Shown here: positions 47,701-58,261 of the stretch, piece by piece
Layout of the letters: each line of letters opens with the position of its first letter
Position numbering within the stretch: position 1 is the first letter of the stretch
Source: Sclerodactyla briareus
Taxonomy: Eukaryota > Echinodermata > Holothuroidea > Dendrochirotida > Sclerodactylidae
Assembly: GCA_026419785.1 (NCBI GenBank)
Contig: JAODTK010004198.1
Span: 115,454 to 179,453, forward strand
Length of the DNA stretch: 64,000 nt
Direction: 5' to 3'
Translations under genes and position numbers: made by a program
Notes under the pieces: model-generated
Seen by the model: the letters and a program-made list of their open reading frames with translations, nothing else
The model's database searches: none
What the model was told of the DNA's origin: nothing

Positions 47701-48888
47701 CGGGCTGTGAGTACCGGATACTAATAACGATACCCAGTTACAGCGCAACCTAAATCCACAGACATTGTATCGAAGGATATGATGCAACAATCAAGTATTT
47801 ACATGAAGAAGGGAAGTGGAGGGCAGTGGAGTCACTTGAGGTGGAGGGACGAACCAGGTCGAGCCAGCTTGGGTGAACAGATATATAGTCATGGAATCAG
47901 CCTACTTTCTGTGCTTCTGCTAACAGTTATCATCTGCATCCATTTTTTCCAATGCTCTTCCTGCTATTAAAGATAAAATAATCTCATCTACCTATAGAAG
48001 TGGCATGAAGAGACGGCGAAGGCACAAATGTCTCGGAGAAATAAGACTCACTGCTTTCGATGAGGGCTTCCAGCTGGTCTTTGTTCATGTAGGCGTAGAA
48101 ACCTCCGCCCACCTCGATCACGCAGATGAGCAGCAGGAAGACGAAGAACTGAAATAATAACAATAGTAATGGTTGATAGGCATTCGACTGAAGCTTCTTG
48201 GGCCACATTTTTTTTCCTGAATGGATGCCGACTCGGGTAATACAACTCTCTGAAATTTCTCCCAATTAGAAAAACAATGGTCCAGGTTGTAGCTGACTTG
48301 AGTCATCACAGCTGATGGTGGAGGAGAGGGGGAAAGTCCTGCTTATATTCAGAACAATTGCCACTGTACTATTCCAGCACAGGAATTCTCCCAAGATCTA
48401 GAACATTTCCAAGTAATGAGCAAGACCATGACTAGTTACCACACTTCCACAGACAATCATAATTTTTTTTTTTTTTTTTAGATTGAAATTGAATGTGCCA
48501 ATGAATCATTTTTTGTGTGTTATGTTCCAAGTAATGAGCAAGACCATGACTAGTTACCACACTTCCACAGACAACCAATAATCTTTTTTATTATAGATTG
48601 AAATTGAATGTGCCAATGAATCATTTTGTGTGTTATGCAGGAGTTTTCATTCATTTCACTGTTTCGGTGGGTTTTTCCTGATGTCTTACCAATCCGAGCA
48701 ACACTCTGTTCTCTGCGCAAGCACCGCAGCACCCGAGGAACCCACGAGCATCATCAGACTGCCGATGCCAATTAGACAGTAGAGGGCGATGTAGTACTCC
48801 TGAAATCAACCGCTCTCGTCGCATAATTCCTCATCGTGGGCTCGAAGCAGAGGTATAGTCCCAAGCCTAGTAGGGCACAGCCACAGAG
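38656..48888 (-). CDS. Tetraspanin B (multi-exon, first exon missing)
   Basis: Five exons are recognised in transcription order: 48690-48888 (TM1, loop, TM2), 48052-48148 (TM3 and loop start), 44018-44090 (loop helix), 43111-43276 (CCG and PxSCC part plus entry to TM4), and 38656-38760 (end of TM4 and tail). The TM3-to-loop phases fit exactly, and other joins fit after one-base corrections in homopolymers. Diagnostic motifs are GCALLGLGLY in TM1, KCCG, PASCC and the TM4 segment LLGMIFSCCLC. The two GC-type loop cysteines are not evident. The N-terminal tail and first part of TM1 must lie upstream, possibly beyond the window. TM4 looks some nine residues short, so a micro-exon may be missing. 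It is convergent with tetraspanin A; its intron structure is partly shared. Confidence 0.87.
40372..42040 (+). mobile_element. Helitron-like repeat with 116-bp array, in tetraspanin B intron
   Basis: The left end 'taattatatcccgcgacaac' and the 'gtgtagccgccaccggaaac' to 'gttcgaagttgggcaatcac' part match other copies. From 40645 the internal unit is repeated in tandem. The right hairpin end is absent; the array stops abruptly at about 42029 and is followed by an unrelated sequence with a lone CTAG at 42039. Antisense to tetraspanin B. Confidence 0.7.
40645..42029 (+). repeat. 116-bp tandem array, twelve units
   Basis: Units begin 'gatcccgaaaaatgtgg' at 40645, 40761, 40878, 40994, 41111, 41227, 41343, 41459, 41575, 41691, 41807 and 41923. 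They include 'catttcaaggtcatcgaagg' and 'aaacttcgtcagatttgaac'. From the third unit on they are almost identical, apart from a variable patch that is either 'ggttaggg' or 'gggaagggg'. Short frames beginning ATG TGG CTG are repeat by-products. Confidence 0.95.
42388..42765 (+). repeat. Dispersed repeat, about 380 bp (copy 1 of 2)
   Basis: 'cctatactggatt', 'cctatagcctaaaagatag', 'ctctacctaggatttatctc', 'acccatacgaatacaactg' and 'gtacaggaaattttttt' occur in the same order at 45392-45795. Divergence is substantial, so it is an old repeat. Confidence 0.7.
42795..42870 (-). mobile_element. tRNA-derived SINE fragment
   Basis: On the minus strand 'accggggttcgatcttc' is a good B box, preceded by 'gggccttccacctggtagac'. 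The A-box side is degenerate. Confidence 0.45.
43111..43276 (-). CDS. Tetraspanin B exon: cysteine motifs of large loop
   Basis: Acceptor ttatcttcttccag, then LKCCGSSSSCDLAQP; a stop follows in that frame. Removing one C from a CCC at about 43230 restores a frame reading NQFGIPASCCARRAVNP, then ISKIFGGDLNLIIYTT to a GTAAGC donor. The first motif is CCG and the second PASCC, both canonical. The RGLAAISK segment aligns with the family's GCLxxI segment, but its cysteine is absent. Confidence 0.88.
44018..44090 (-). CDS. Tetraspanin B exon: loop helix
   Basis: The minus strand reads MDDAMQVKYPEEPGGSAVD then SMLE up to a GTAAGT donor. The segment before a CCG motif in tetraspanins has this shape: helix, Y, E-rich turn, aVD, short helix. 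The start phase matches the TM3 exon exactly. The end phase requires GAAAAG instead of GAAAG, one A lost. Confidence 0.82.
45392..45795 (+). repeat. Dispersed repeat, about 400 bp (copy 2 of 2)
   Basis: Second copy of the 42388 repeat, slightly longer, ending near 'ctctccagttaaagacc'. Both lie in introns of tetraspanin B, antisense to it. Confidence 0.7.
46150..46519 (-). mobile_element. Helitron-like repeat, interrupted copy (main part)
   Basis: Family phrases 'ccttgaaatgtctatcac', 'gcataaattatgcaa' and 'gacctcagatgacc' lead to 'accacaatatcccc' at 46519. There the family sequence breaks off and resumes about 1.2 kb later (about 47756-47795) with 'cacagacattgtatcgaagg' and 'atatgatg'. Confidence 0.55.
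46520..47755. mobile_element. Candidate hAT-like element nested in a Helitron-like copy
   Basis: The left end 'tagggttgtggcggtacc' and inverted right end (ttaggttgcgctgtaactgg) match imperfectly. Inside each end are reversed 'accggtac'/'gtaccggat' motifs. The surrounding repeat continues on either side, which makes the insertion boundaries credible. Flanks tatcccct and aatccaca agree at only 5 of 8 positions. There is no transposase frame; the 1.24 kb centre (46600-47550) is unrecognised. Confidence 0.5.
48052..48148 (-). CDS. Tetraspanin B exon: TM3
   Basis: After acceptor gttattatttcag the minus strand reads FFVFLLLICVIEVGGGFYAY with the conserved TM3 glutamate, then MNKDQLEALIES into the large loop, ending at a GTGAGT donor. 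Length 97 bp; its phase fits the loop exon at 44018-44090. Confidence 0.93.
48411..48640 (+). repeat. Tandem duplication, 118-bp spacing
   Basis: Two copies of 'aagtaatgagcaagaccatg' through 'gccaatgaatcatttt' are nearly identical. They differ chiefly in a T run (about 17 Ts in the first copy, a short mixed tract in the second). It lies in a tetraspanin B intron between the TM2 and TM3 exons. Confidence 0.95.
48690..48888 (-). CDS. Tetraspanin B exon: TM1, small loop, TM2
   Basis: After acceptor cgctctcatttcag it reads LCGCALLGLGLYLCFEP for TM1, then a small loop MRNYATRAVDF. TM2 is EYYIALYCLIGIGSLMMLVG. In a third frame follow FLGCCGACAENRVLLGL and a GTAAGA donor. Two single-base losses restore one frame: a T in TTT at about 48802 and a G in GGG near 48740. 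GxxGCCGAC at the end of TM2 is a family hallmark. The start of TM1 belongs to an unseen upstream exon. Confidence 0.92.
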
Positions 48889-48984
48889 CTGAAATGAGAG
48901 CGAGACAAAGGATTTCATTTCTTTCTCTTGTTCCTTGAATGTGGTTGGGAGGGGGCAGTGCCAACAAACTCAACAGACTGAATG

Positions 48985-49480
48985 AAGTGGGGAATCACTG
49001 GAAAAATCGCATGATTTATGCGAATTTGACTTCCTGTGACCTTGAATAGACCCTCATGTGCTATAGGACTGACTAATAACAGACAACGTCATGTTATTCG
49101 GGACCAACTTTTGTCCCCATCCACCAAGTTTTGCGTGAATCGGACTAACTCTGTATTTTCGCTAAAGAAACACAAATTTGACCTCCAGTGACCTTGAAAT
49201 CACCGTCATGTTTTTCGAAACCAGCTTTTGTCCCCACCCACCGAGTTTTGCGTACTCGGAGGACCTGGTATTTTTGTTTGAAAGGCCCAAAAATATTGGG
49301 TAGCCTGATGAAGCATCGATGGCCCACTTTCAAACTCATCGAATTGCACAAGGGTGGACATGTGTACCAAGTTTCAGATTGATCGAATAAAGCATTAACC
49401 TGCTCTAATGCCTAGAATTTCGGGGGGTGGTAACGATCGCGCTGGAACAGCGGGGGCTACACAGACCAAAACCACAAAAT
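48985..49480 (-). mobile_element. Helitron-like repeat, 5' half
   Basis: Read on the minus strand it starts near 49480 with a degenerate 'tatatattttgtggttttgg' end. It runs through 'tgcaatcgatct'-like and 'aacttggtacacatgtcc' phrases to several internal units with 'caaggtcactggaggtcaa'. The hairpin end is not seen; the next copy abuts at 49484. Confidence 0.5.
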
Positions 49481-49483
49481 ATA

Positions 49484-49932
49484 TATAACTGGACATGTGT
49501 AGGCGGGTAAACCGCCAACCTGTATATCCTCGCTCATGAGCAGTCATTGGGAAGAAATATCTGACACCCCATGAAGACCTCCATTATGGTCAGAGACTAA
49601 GATCATGTTGTTTGGGACTAACAACAGCTGACATTCCCCAACGTTTGTTCGCATCCGACAGAGTTAGAAAAATTGTGAAAAACAGAAAGTTGACCTCTGG
49701 TGACCTGGAATCAACGTCATGTTATTTGGAACCAACTTTTGTCTCCACCCACCATGTTTTGTGTAAATCGGATAATTGAACTTTGTCAGATTCGAAAGGA
49801 ACTTGGTGGATGTATACTGTTGTTAGTCAGAGGGACATAATTTATGTGCTTCCGCTAACTTAAGGGTCCAAACACAAGCGTTTTCTTCTGCGGGATATAC
49901 ACATGGGCGTTTTACCCGCCTGCACATGTCCC
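49484..49932. mobile_element. Fold-back copy with two hairpin ends
   Basis: The left side begins 'aactggacatgtgtaggcgg' and the right side ends 'acccgcctgcacatgtccct', so both ends carry the family's hairpin terminus facing outward. Just inside each is 'tatatcc' and its inverse. The terminal inverted repeats are about 45 bp. The interior is ordinary family sequence from both orientations. Confidence 0.65.
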
Positions 49933-50744
49933 TTTTGAGACTTGAGAGTTGCATTTAGCGCTATTAAAAATGCTTTATTTATCACCATCAATGTATTAAT
50001 AAAATTGGGCAGGGGTTGCATCCTTAAATATTGATATTGTAGCATAGTAACATAACACCATAGTCACATAACACAATGAGCAGTGGAAATGCGAATTTGC
50101 AGCTGCCGCTACTTTCACTTATTCATATACCGCAGTGACTGTACTATGTAGAGAGATTTAGAAGTGAAAGCAACACCACATCTACCTGTCAATGATTTGC
50201 TGAATTACCCCTGAATTGCATCAAGGCCCAAAAGCTATTGGAAATGATTTGTTTGTTTCATATGTGGTTTTTGTTATTTCAAGTAATTCATTGCCATTCA
50301 GGATTTGCAGTGATAATTTCGGTCTCTGTATTTCATGAAGTACGGTACTGTACCAACTGTACTGGTTTTATGTTGTTATTATTCTTTTCAGTGGAGTTAT
50401 ATAGCCACTCTACTATCCTTTGTTTACTACTCCTGTCCTGGCGTTATGTACCCTCATCTTTGATGTAACTTTTAGGAGGGGGGGGGGGGGGGAGGAGGGG
50501 GCACCCAGATCATTAACTAGTCAATTGCTCCAACATGATCTCCAACACTTTCCATTAAAGCCCCCCCTCATCAGCCTGGAAAATTAATCAGAAAGGTAAA
50601 CTAAAACAGCCTTTTGCTAGGAGAGTTCATCAAGCCTAAATACAAGGCTCTGCAAAAAAGTGCAGCTGCAGTAATGAACCATACATTTCATATGCTGCGA
50701 ACCTCCCACAGATATTCTGGAATAGGGCAATGACCATGATGGAT

Positions 50745-51398
50745 CTTGGGTATCACTGCAATGCTGGGGGCCGCTAATTTGCATAATTCACGCGAAATTT
50801 TCAAGTCGGTCAGATTCGAACGAAACTTGGTGGGTAGGGACTATAGTTGATCCCGAAACATGTGGAGGTAATTTCAAGATCATTCACTACTTTCTGCTTC
50901 ACTCCCTCCCTGCCGATATCACGTGGCTTATGAGAATGCTAATGCTTCGTTCAAATCGAAACTTAAAACCCGTTATTTCAACTTGGCTTTCTCCAAGTAT
51001 TCCTAGGGTTGTGTTCAGCGCAGTTGGGTATTTTTATTACTGGCGCTATATAACTGTTCTACTACTACTACTACTACTACTACTACTCCCTCTTGTTCAG
51101 GCTGACTCCCAGAGAGCATGCCTGGTTCCCACGACAACAGGTATGAAGATCAGGGAAAAGCACTTTGAGCAACTTGGTGGAATTGAACTCTGGGAAACTG
51201 TGCTCCGATTTTTTATTTTGTGTAAACTTTGTCGGATTTGAACAGAACTTGGACAGTTGGTCCCTGAACAACAGGTAGGGCATTTCAAAGTCACCAGAGT
51301 CAATAGACAAAAAATTCAATGTGCTTCTTTCAAAACAAGGCCATTGTGCGGGGATATACACGTCGGCGATTTACCCTCCTGCACATGTCTTGTTGTTT
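50745..51398 (+). mobile_element. Helitron-like repeat, interrupted by a LINE tail
   Basis: 'atcactgcaatgctgggggc' and 'aacttggtgggtagggac' start the copy. It resumes after about 51170 and ends 'ggggatatacacgtcggcga', a weak hairpin, 'tgcacatgt' and CTTG. Between 50890 and 51088 lies a LINE 3' end. Confidence 0.6.
50890..51088 (+). mobile_element. L2/CR1-like LINE 3' end
   Basis: Plus-strand reading gives ENANASFKSKLKTRYFNLAF, the closing segment of L2/CR1-like polymerases. It is followed by 'ggcgctatataactg' and a (CTA)n tail. Heavily 5'-truncated. Confidence 0.75.
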
Positions 51399-51404
51399 GG
51401 AGTT

Positions 51405-51987
51405 GTAGCACGCGTATCGCGGCCAGAAACTTTAGGCGTTACGCAATAAATATTAACGCTTTTATCCTATCGATCTGAAACTTGGTACAACATGTCCGTC
51501 CTAGCAAAATCTCTTTGGATGAGTTCGAATGTGGGCATCACCGCATGTTTGCTGCACTCTATTTTGCAGGTTTGACGAAAAAAACAGAGTTGGTCCCATT
51601 TGACATGAAACTTGTGGGTGGGGACAAAAATGGTCCAGAAAAACATGACCATGATTACAAGGTCACCGGAGGCAAATTGTGTTGTTTTTCTGGCGGAGAT
51701 CAGAGTTAGTGTTAGTTGATTTACATGAAACTTGGTGAGTGGGGACAAAAGGTGGTACCGAAAAAACATGACGGGTGATTCAAGGTCACCCGCGGTCAAA
51801 TTTGCGTTTATTCAAGATTTGTTAGTCGGATTTGAACGAAACTTGGGAGAACTACAGTTAGTCTTGAACAACAGGTAGGGCATTTCAAAGTCACCAGAGG
51901 TCAAACAGACATGAACTTCAATTGCTTTCTCCAAACAAGGTCAACAAAGGCCATTTCTATGGGATATACACGTCGCACCATGTCTAG
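51405..51987 (+). mobile_element. Helitron-like repeat
   Basis: Starts in the middle of the left end ('gccagaaactttaggcgtta') and runs through 'aacttggtacaacatgtccg' and 'gatgagttcgaatgtgggca'. It ends 'gggatatacacgtcgcacca' then TGT CTAG. The hairpin has been deleted in this copy. It directly follows the preceding copy. Confidence 0.65.
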
Positions 51988-52167
51988 TTTTAGGGTTAAA
52001 GGCCATCAAAAATTGTCATTGTAACATTGTTTTAACCAGAGCCTACGACTCCATGACCAAGTGATGGCTACGGAAATTGTAAGTTAAGTTACTTGTTTGA
52101 AATTAGCCCAAAAATACCAAAAGAATACGCGGGTTGATGCAAGCTACACTGAAAACAAACAAGAAAT

Positions 52168-54881
52168 GTTTCGGCGGGTAAAAACGTCACATATATCTCT
52201 GCTTTTGAGCAATCCTTGCAAAGAAGTATAACGCCCCATACAAACCCTCCAATCTTGGTCAGGAACCAAGATAGCCCTTATCCACTAAGTTTTTTGTTGT
52301 AATCCATGGTAATTACGAAGAAGCCACAAAAATCATGCAACTTTGACCACAATGGCCACGTTTGTTCACACCACCTGCCAAAGTTTTGGAAAAGTTGCAT
52401 AATTATGCAAGTTGCCTCCAATGACCTTGAAATGACCTCCAAATTTTTTGGAATGAACTATAGCCCTACCCAAGTTTTCCTTCACATCCCGACTAACTTG
52501 AAACAGGCGACCGCCCCCAGTGTCTCGCCTGGTTACGCGATCAGGTTTTCATGTTTAATCACCATGTTCGAACAGTTACAAGGCACTCTATGTGTCGCTT
52601 AAAGATTGCGGTATTAGCATTTGACAAAAACGCCCTACTAATCATGACAATTTCAAATCCGTAAGACTGCTTATTTACCAATTCTATCATATAAGTTCTG
52701 TGGAAATGTGACTACGATGGCCTAATTAATGGCAAATTATAGAACACAATCAAGCTTTCGGTTGACCCATTTTCCTCACTTCATCACTTATCTCAGGACA
52801 ATGTTGAACCACACTTAATACATTTCATTTCAACATCGGAAACTCAACAAACATTCAACACACATTCGCAGGAAATCAAGCAATTTCATACACACGTTAA
52901 CCCCTAGTGACCTGATTCAATGTACCATTTTTGGCGAGACTAAAGGTAAGAACCACAGCTCATAGTGGACTAGTCCTATCTACTTAAGTTTGTCTGTATA
53001 AATCTTCCTCAGTGTCACCCATAAGATTCCAGGTTTTGACAATAGATGAAATCTCGGCTGTCCCAGATAGGAAATACTATACTTAAGATGAATGGAAATA
53101 ACATCCTGAGGGGTTGAAATGAGGTAAAACTCGGCAACATTTTGTTATTTGATAGCAGCTTAATAATAGTGTTTTTAGCATCATGCAGGTCAGCTCGGGT
53201 GCCCCAAGACTTAAACCATTCTTAAAAAAGTAGCATACAGTCTCTAGAAGTTTTTGCAGGAAATGTTATTAGTGGACAGGTTTTGGTCCATAAGTGACCT
53301 GGAATGACCTTTGAATGACCCATAACGGTTTTATGAAATGAAAAAAAATGTACCCCTTGCTTCAATGTAGCATGTCCAAAATTTCAGGCCATATCACACA
53401 CACCGTCACTAGAAATGATTGCAGGGGAAAATGGTATATTTGGCAGGTTTTCTTGACTCGAATGACAATTGATGACATGACGGTTTTTATGAAAAAATGA
53501 TTGCCTCAATGTGATGCACCAAGCCCCACACAAGCAGTATTGTAATTCATGGGGTTTACCACATGATCTATTGCTATCGCCCAAAAGGTATTACAATCAA
53601 CCCTTTGGCCCTTGTAACTTGAAGACCAGGTGTTCATATCCGAAGCGGGATTGGTTTGCGTCTATGTAGAAGAACAGAGAACTATCACCATACCCAAAAA
53701 TCGGACAGTTTTTATTCTTTGGCCTGTTAACTCATAAAATAAGCACATTTTCTTGTGAAAATCGTGACCTTTGACCTTTTGACCTTATCTTTAGAGGTTG
53801 TTGAGTACGTTGAACCCAAAAAACATTACCATGAAAAATCTATACGAGCACCCTAACTGCAGTAATTCCCAATTTTTACTGACCATTTAACAAATAACTT
53901 CGAAAAAATGCCATAATTTATGCAAATTATTCACATTAAATGACATTAAGTGACCTCGTACCATGTCTGTTAAATTTATCAGGATCAAAGTTTTTTTTGT
54001 ACCATCTCCACAGTTTCATGAGGGATTCAACAACTTAGAATATGCATAAATTTGTCAAATGGACTAGGTGAATGCGGATTAGTAACATTAAATGACCTTC
54101 GGTGCCCAGTCACTACTGTAAAATTCACGTGGGACTATAGATAGATACACCATCTCCACCGACAGTTTCGTCGAAAATCCAACAAACTTCAAAAATATCG
54201 CAGGAGAAGGAAATTCTGCAAGTTAGACTACTTAATTAGATTATACATGCCAGGAATCTAATCAATTCGTGTATTCTTCATATTTGTTATATACTCCGCA
54301 CAGCATCACCAATACATCTAACGATCAAGAGATACCTTGTACACAAGCTCCCCGCTCCCGGCCACTTTTTCGTTACATATGCAAATTTAGGCAAAATGAG
54401 AATGGTCTGTCGGGACGAAAAATGGAAGCACATCGGCAACTCTTTCACCGCGCACCATCTCCACAAAATGTCCCAGCATGATGGCTTTCATTCATTCAGG
54501 TTCAGGAGATATCGAACCGCACATTGGACAGACAGAACGACAGACAGACGGACGAAACAACAGACAAGACACACACACACAAAGTGCCCACTATGTCTAC
54601 CTTGAACAAAGTTCAGGCGAGACAAAAATTTCATACATATAAATTAGCAGATCCCACATTGTCCAGTGATGACCACTTCTCGAACTCAATCCAAGATTCA
54701 CTAGGATCAGATTTCAGATCAATCCGATAAAGCATTAAAAAGTTACTGCGCTATAAGGTTTCTGTTCTGGCGGGCGGAGCCAGCTGGTAGACGGTGGCAG
54801 GTCCCTGGTACGGCGGCGCGGTTACACACCCAAAACCATAATATCCCGGACGCTTCCAGTGTTGTGTGGGGATATGATTAA
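52168..54881 (-). mobile_element. Long Helitron-like copy or cluster
   Basis: On the minus strand the left end is at about 54881 ('ttaatcatatccccacacaa', then 'ccgggatattatggttttgg'). A hairpin-type end ('tttttacccgccgaaaca') lies near 52168. Between them 'ccttgaaatgacc'-like units recur with much divergence, with a 'gacagacagaacgacagac' patch at 54528-54590. At 2.7 kb it may be several copies merged. No protein domain found. Confidence 0.45.
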
Positions 54882-54884
54882 CAG

Positions 54885-57040
54885 AGTTGCCAACCATGAC
54901 ACGAGTCATTATGTTTAGAAGAAACTGGTGCACACTCAGAATACCAGGTTTGAAACAAGAGTCACAAATAATAACCCCCCCGTTGTTTTTTGTCTTCAAT
55001 GACCTCAATTAGGAATGCAGCACATTATGCCATCACGGTGCACTCAGTTCTGAAGCACTCGACAGCGAGCTCCTTCAAAACCTTGATACAGTATCGACAG
55101 CCCCTCAAGCCTTTCTTTTCCTTCGTGTGGAAATGTTTATTTGTCAGATCATGATATTACCACCGTGACATAACTGCCATGTTCCCTAAAATAAAATGTT
55201 TACTTTTCCTCCTTTTCTGTTTTTGTTTCATTCTCCTAAACCAGGAAGCATTCAACTCTACTGCATAATGTGTGTTCTACCAAGCGAACCAGTTGTGTGC
55301 CCTCTTTTTCCAATAAACTGGATTTAGCAAGGAAACCTGTTCATGCAAGCTGACCCGACATTTGGGTTTTTCCAGAGGAGAGTACCTGTCGCAGGCTACT
55401 ATAGTAGCAGGCAGAGACCGACGGGCAATAGTTGTAACGCTCAGGAAATGACCATAATCCTGCATATGTAGCACTGTGAGGTCAGTAGACCTTGGTCACA
55501 CATAAGGCAACACGATCCACATACGTACATCCAGTTTCACAGACAGACATAACACAGCCTTGGGCGGGTTGGGGGGGGGGGGGGAGGAAGAAGTAGGGTG
55601 CGGATAGGTATAGGTACACATCATTCACATATTGCATAATCCTTTTCGGAACAAAATTCTCAAACACCAGTATTTGCTGAACCAGACGGTTTGGCCAGCG
55701 AAAGAAGTACGATTTGGGGTGGCCAACCCGGACTCTGTGGTAAAAGAAAATGTTGATTCTTACATAATATTGGGAGGTAGTCTGAGCATTGGCGGTAGAT
55801 TCGCAGATACAGTACCAGGGACCACTGCTCACCATTCCTGCACTCATCATACAAACCACACCAACACGGGACACAAACCTTCTCAGGCATCATGACTGCC
55901 CCACTGGTAACTATACGCATACACCTCTGCTTGTTCACTCCTGATGCTTCCATTTCATTACATCACTTTATGGGTCCCCTAGGGGAATTCCCCACAATAG
56001 CTCCTACATACAACACTCGCCACGCTTCACAATCGCCTCACAAGGAACCCACATTTACACGTACGTGGGTGGCTTGAACAATTCAGAGACACGCCCTTTT
56101 TTTCAACAAGCACAGTGGGAAAAGTCCTTTGGGGATGCTAACTACAATCAAACATTTTGCCAGTTTGATGCATTACTGAAGAGCTAATCTGAGATGCTGC
56201 CATATCGTTCACATCCCAATAAACCAATGTAAACTTGAAAGCCAAGACCTCTGGATTACAAACTTGAGGCTTATTTAAAAAGCTCATTCCTGGTCCCTCT
56301 TCTCCAGCATGAAGCAACACATAACCTGAGTGATCTATTGTAGTGATTGACAAAAAACTGCAATTGAAAAATCTGTTGAAACTATATTTCTACGTCAAAA
56401 TTTGCAATTTTGTAATACTGGAGAATACGACGTAGCTAAGGATACGTGTATCTCTGGGGTGGGAGGAGGTTGGGGTGCCGACCCTCCAGACCCAATGCCA
56501 AGGAACACTCCCCAAAAAAAAAAAAAAAAGTCCCCCCAGACCATTCCCTCCCCCGACTTGGCCCGAAGGCAGATCTCTTGAGCTCGGATACGCGCCTGAC
56601 CACAACCATTTAGGCACACTGAAAAGCCACCATCGCCATCAGTTTTGTTGAATGTCTTCTTTGGCAATCAATTCTATGGTTTTTGATTACTTTCCAGGAT
56701 TTGAAGCATATTTCTCAAAATCATGACGTTCGCCATGTTTTTCCCTGTGAACTGAAACCCTAAGTACAGCAACACTAGAAGAAAATGATATTTATGAATC
56801 TAAACACCAATTTATTCATTCGCTAATGACAGCCCTACTGTGTATCAACCCATCAGCTCATTCACTCAAATCACCAAAAGCCTGTCATCTAGTTTGGCTG
56901 AGGTGTCCACTGTTTACTTGTCAGGAACGTGATCGACCTATAGATCTGACTAATTGGTATAAAAGCGCCAGTTGGTGTTCTACAGATGTTGCACTGCCAC
57001 ACTAACAATCGTTTTAATGCTGTTCCAGGACACACCTAAC
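54885..57040. other. Unrecognised sequence
   Basis: No supported gene. Several 60-130 codon frames overlap on both strands around 55480-55950 without domain character. There are G/C runs near 55571 and an A run near 56515. Confidence 0.4.
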
Positions 57041-57041
57041 C

Positions 57042-57126
57042 TAATTATATCCCCGCGACATGGAAGTGTTCCCCCCCCAGGGTTATTATGGTTTTGATTG
57101 TGTAGCCGACACCGCCGTCGAAAACT
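57042..57126 (+). mobile_element. Helitron-like repeat, left part of a split copy
   Basis: 'ctaattatatccccgcgaca' to 'gccgtcgaaaactt', a good 5' end. The rest of this element resumes at about 58262 after a LINE insertion. Confidence 0.65.
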
Positions 57127-58261
57127 TAAAATTCATTATAGAGCACTTATATGCGCTCTACGAGAAAGGAGCGCCTACAAAATGACAAGAAATGGACGAG
57201 GGAAGACAGAAAGGACACCACATTAGTGATTTACGAATAGGAATGTCTTGAGCTCCCTCTTGAATACAGGGACCGACCTTGCTGCTCTGCCTCTAGAGGA
57301 AAGGAGTTTCCAGAGACGAGGAGCACCCACCATGAAAGAGGAGTCACCAGCCTTCCTCTTTGAACGGGGGATGCAAAGCCGGGTCAAATCAGAGGACGAG
57401 CACGTAGGTGGGGGGAGGGTCGGTGCCTGTAGTCACGAGGGTCATTATTTCTCTGCAGCGTGATGAGGTCAGCCAAATACTCAGGAATTGAAATGTAAAC
57501 ATTTAAAATACGTTGAGAAGCAACTTTGTACTGTGAACCTTTTTCTCAACTGGCAGCCAGTGTAACTCTTGCAGGAGGCCGCGAGAGGTCCGGTCCCACC
57601 CACAACGCAAAACCAAGCGTGCAGCCTTATTTTGGAGGCGCTGGATACGTGCAAGTCATTCTATACGCGCGCCCCGAGTAGGAGAGAGTTATGCATAGTC
57701 AGGCGGTGAATAGGACCAACCCTCTGACAGCATGATGGCAAGCTTCCAGTGTGATAAAGGGACGTATGCGCCACAAAATTCTCAAATGGAAGTTAACTAT
57801 TTTACATATGGAGTTGACCTGATTAGACATGTTCGGGGAAGCATCCAGAATAACACCTAGGTTTTTTACAGAAGGAGATGGATGATACACCCATTGCCAA
57901 GTTCACACTCACTATTCCGATAAAGTGGCAGAACATATTGTTCGCAAAAACAATAAACTCAGTTTTCTCCTGATTTAGCTGGAGCATATTTTCCAACAAT
58001 ACAACCTTTGATCTTTGTAATACAAGATGCTAACCTAGCGAGCACCGATTGACATTCACCTTCAACTCTTAGGCTCAAATCGACATAGAGTGGTGTATCG
58101 CATAAACTGGAAGCTAGACCAAAACTACCGAATTGATTTCCAAATGGGGGATGGTAAAGGGTGTGACAACTATGGGGACCAATGATGGAGCCCTGAGGAG
58201 AGAGTAGGTCAGTCGGTTGTTCCCTAGAAATTCACCTCTGATCGAGACCCTGGTGAGACGA
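57127..58261 (-). mobile_element. L2/CR1-like LINE, 5'-truncated, inserted in Helitron-like copy
   Basis: Minus-strand remains include SPQGSIIGP (polymerase motif), VKNLGVILDASPNMSNQV, WRIRPFITLEACHHAV and a closing KRELKTFLFVNH before a stop at 57223-57225. The 3' end reads 'agcgcatataagtgctc'. Frameshifts separate the blocks. Both edges carry AACTT, a probable target duplication. It is a different subfamily from the copy at 31541. Confidence 0.82.
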
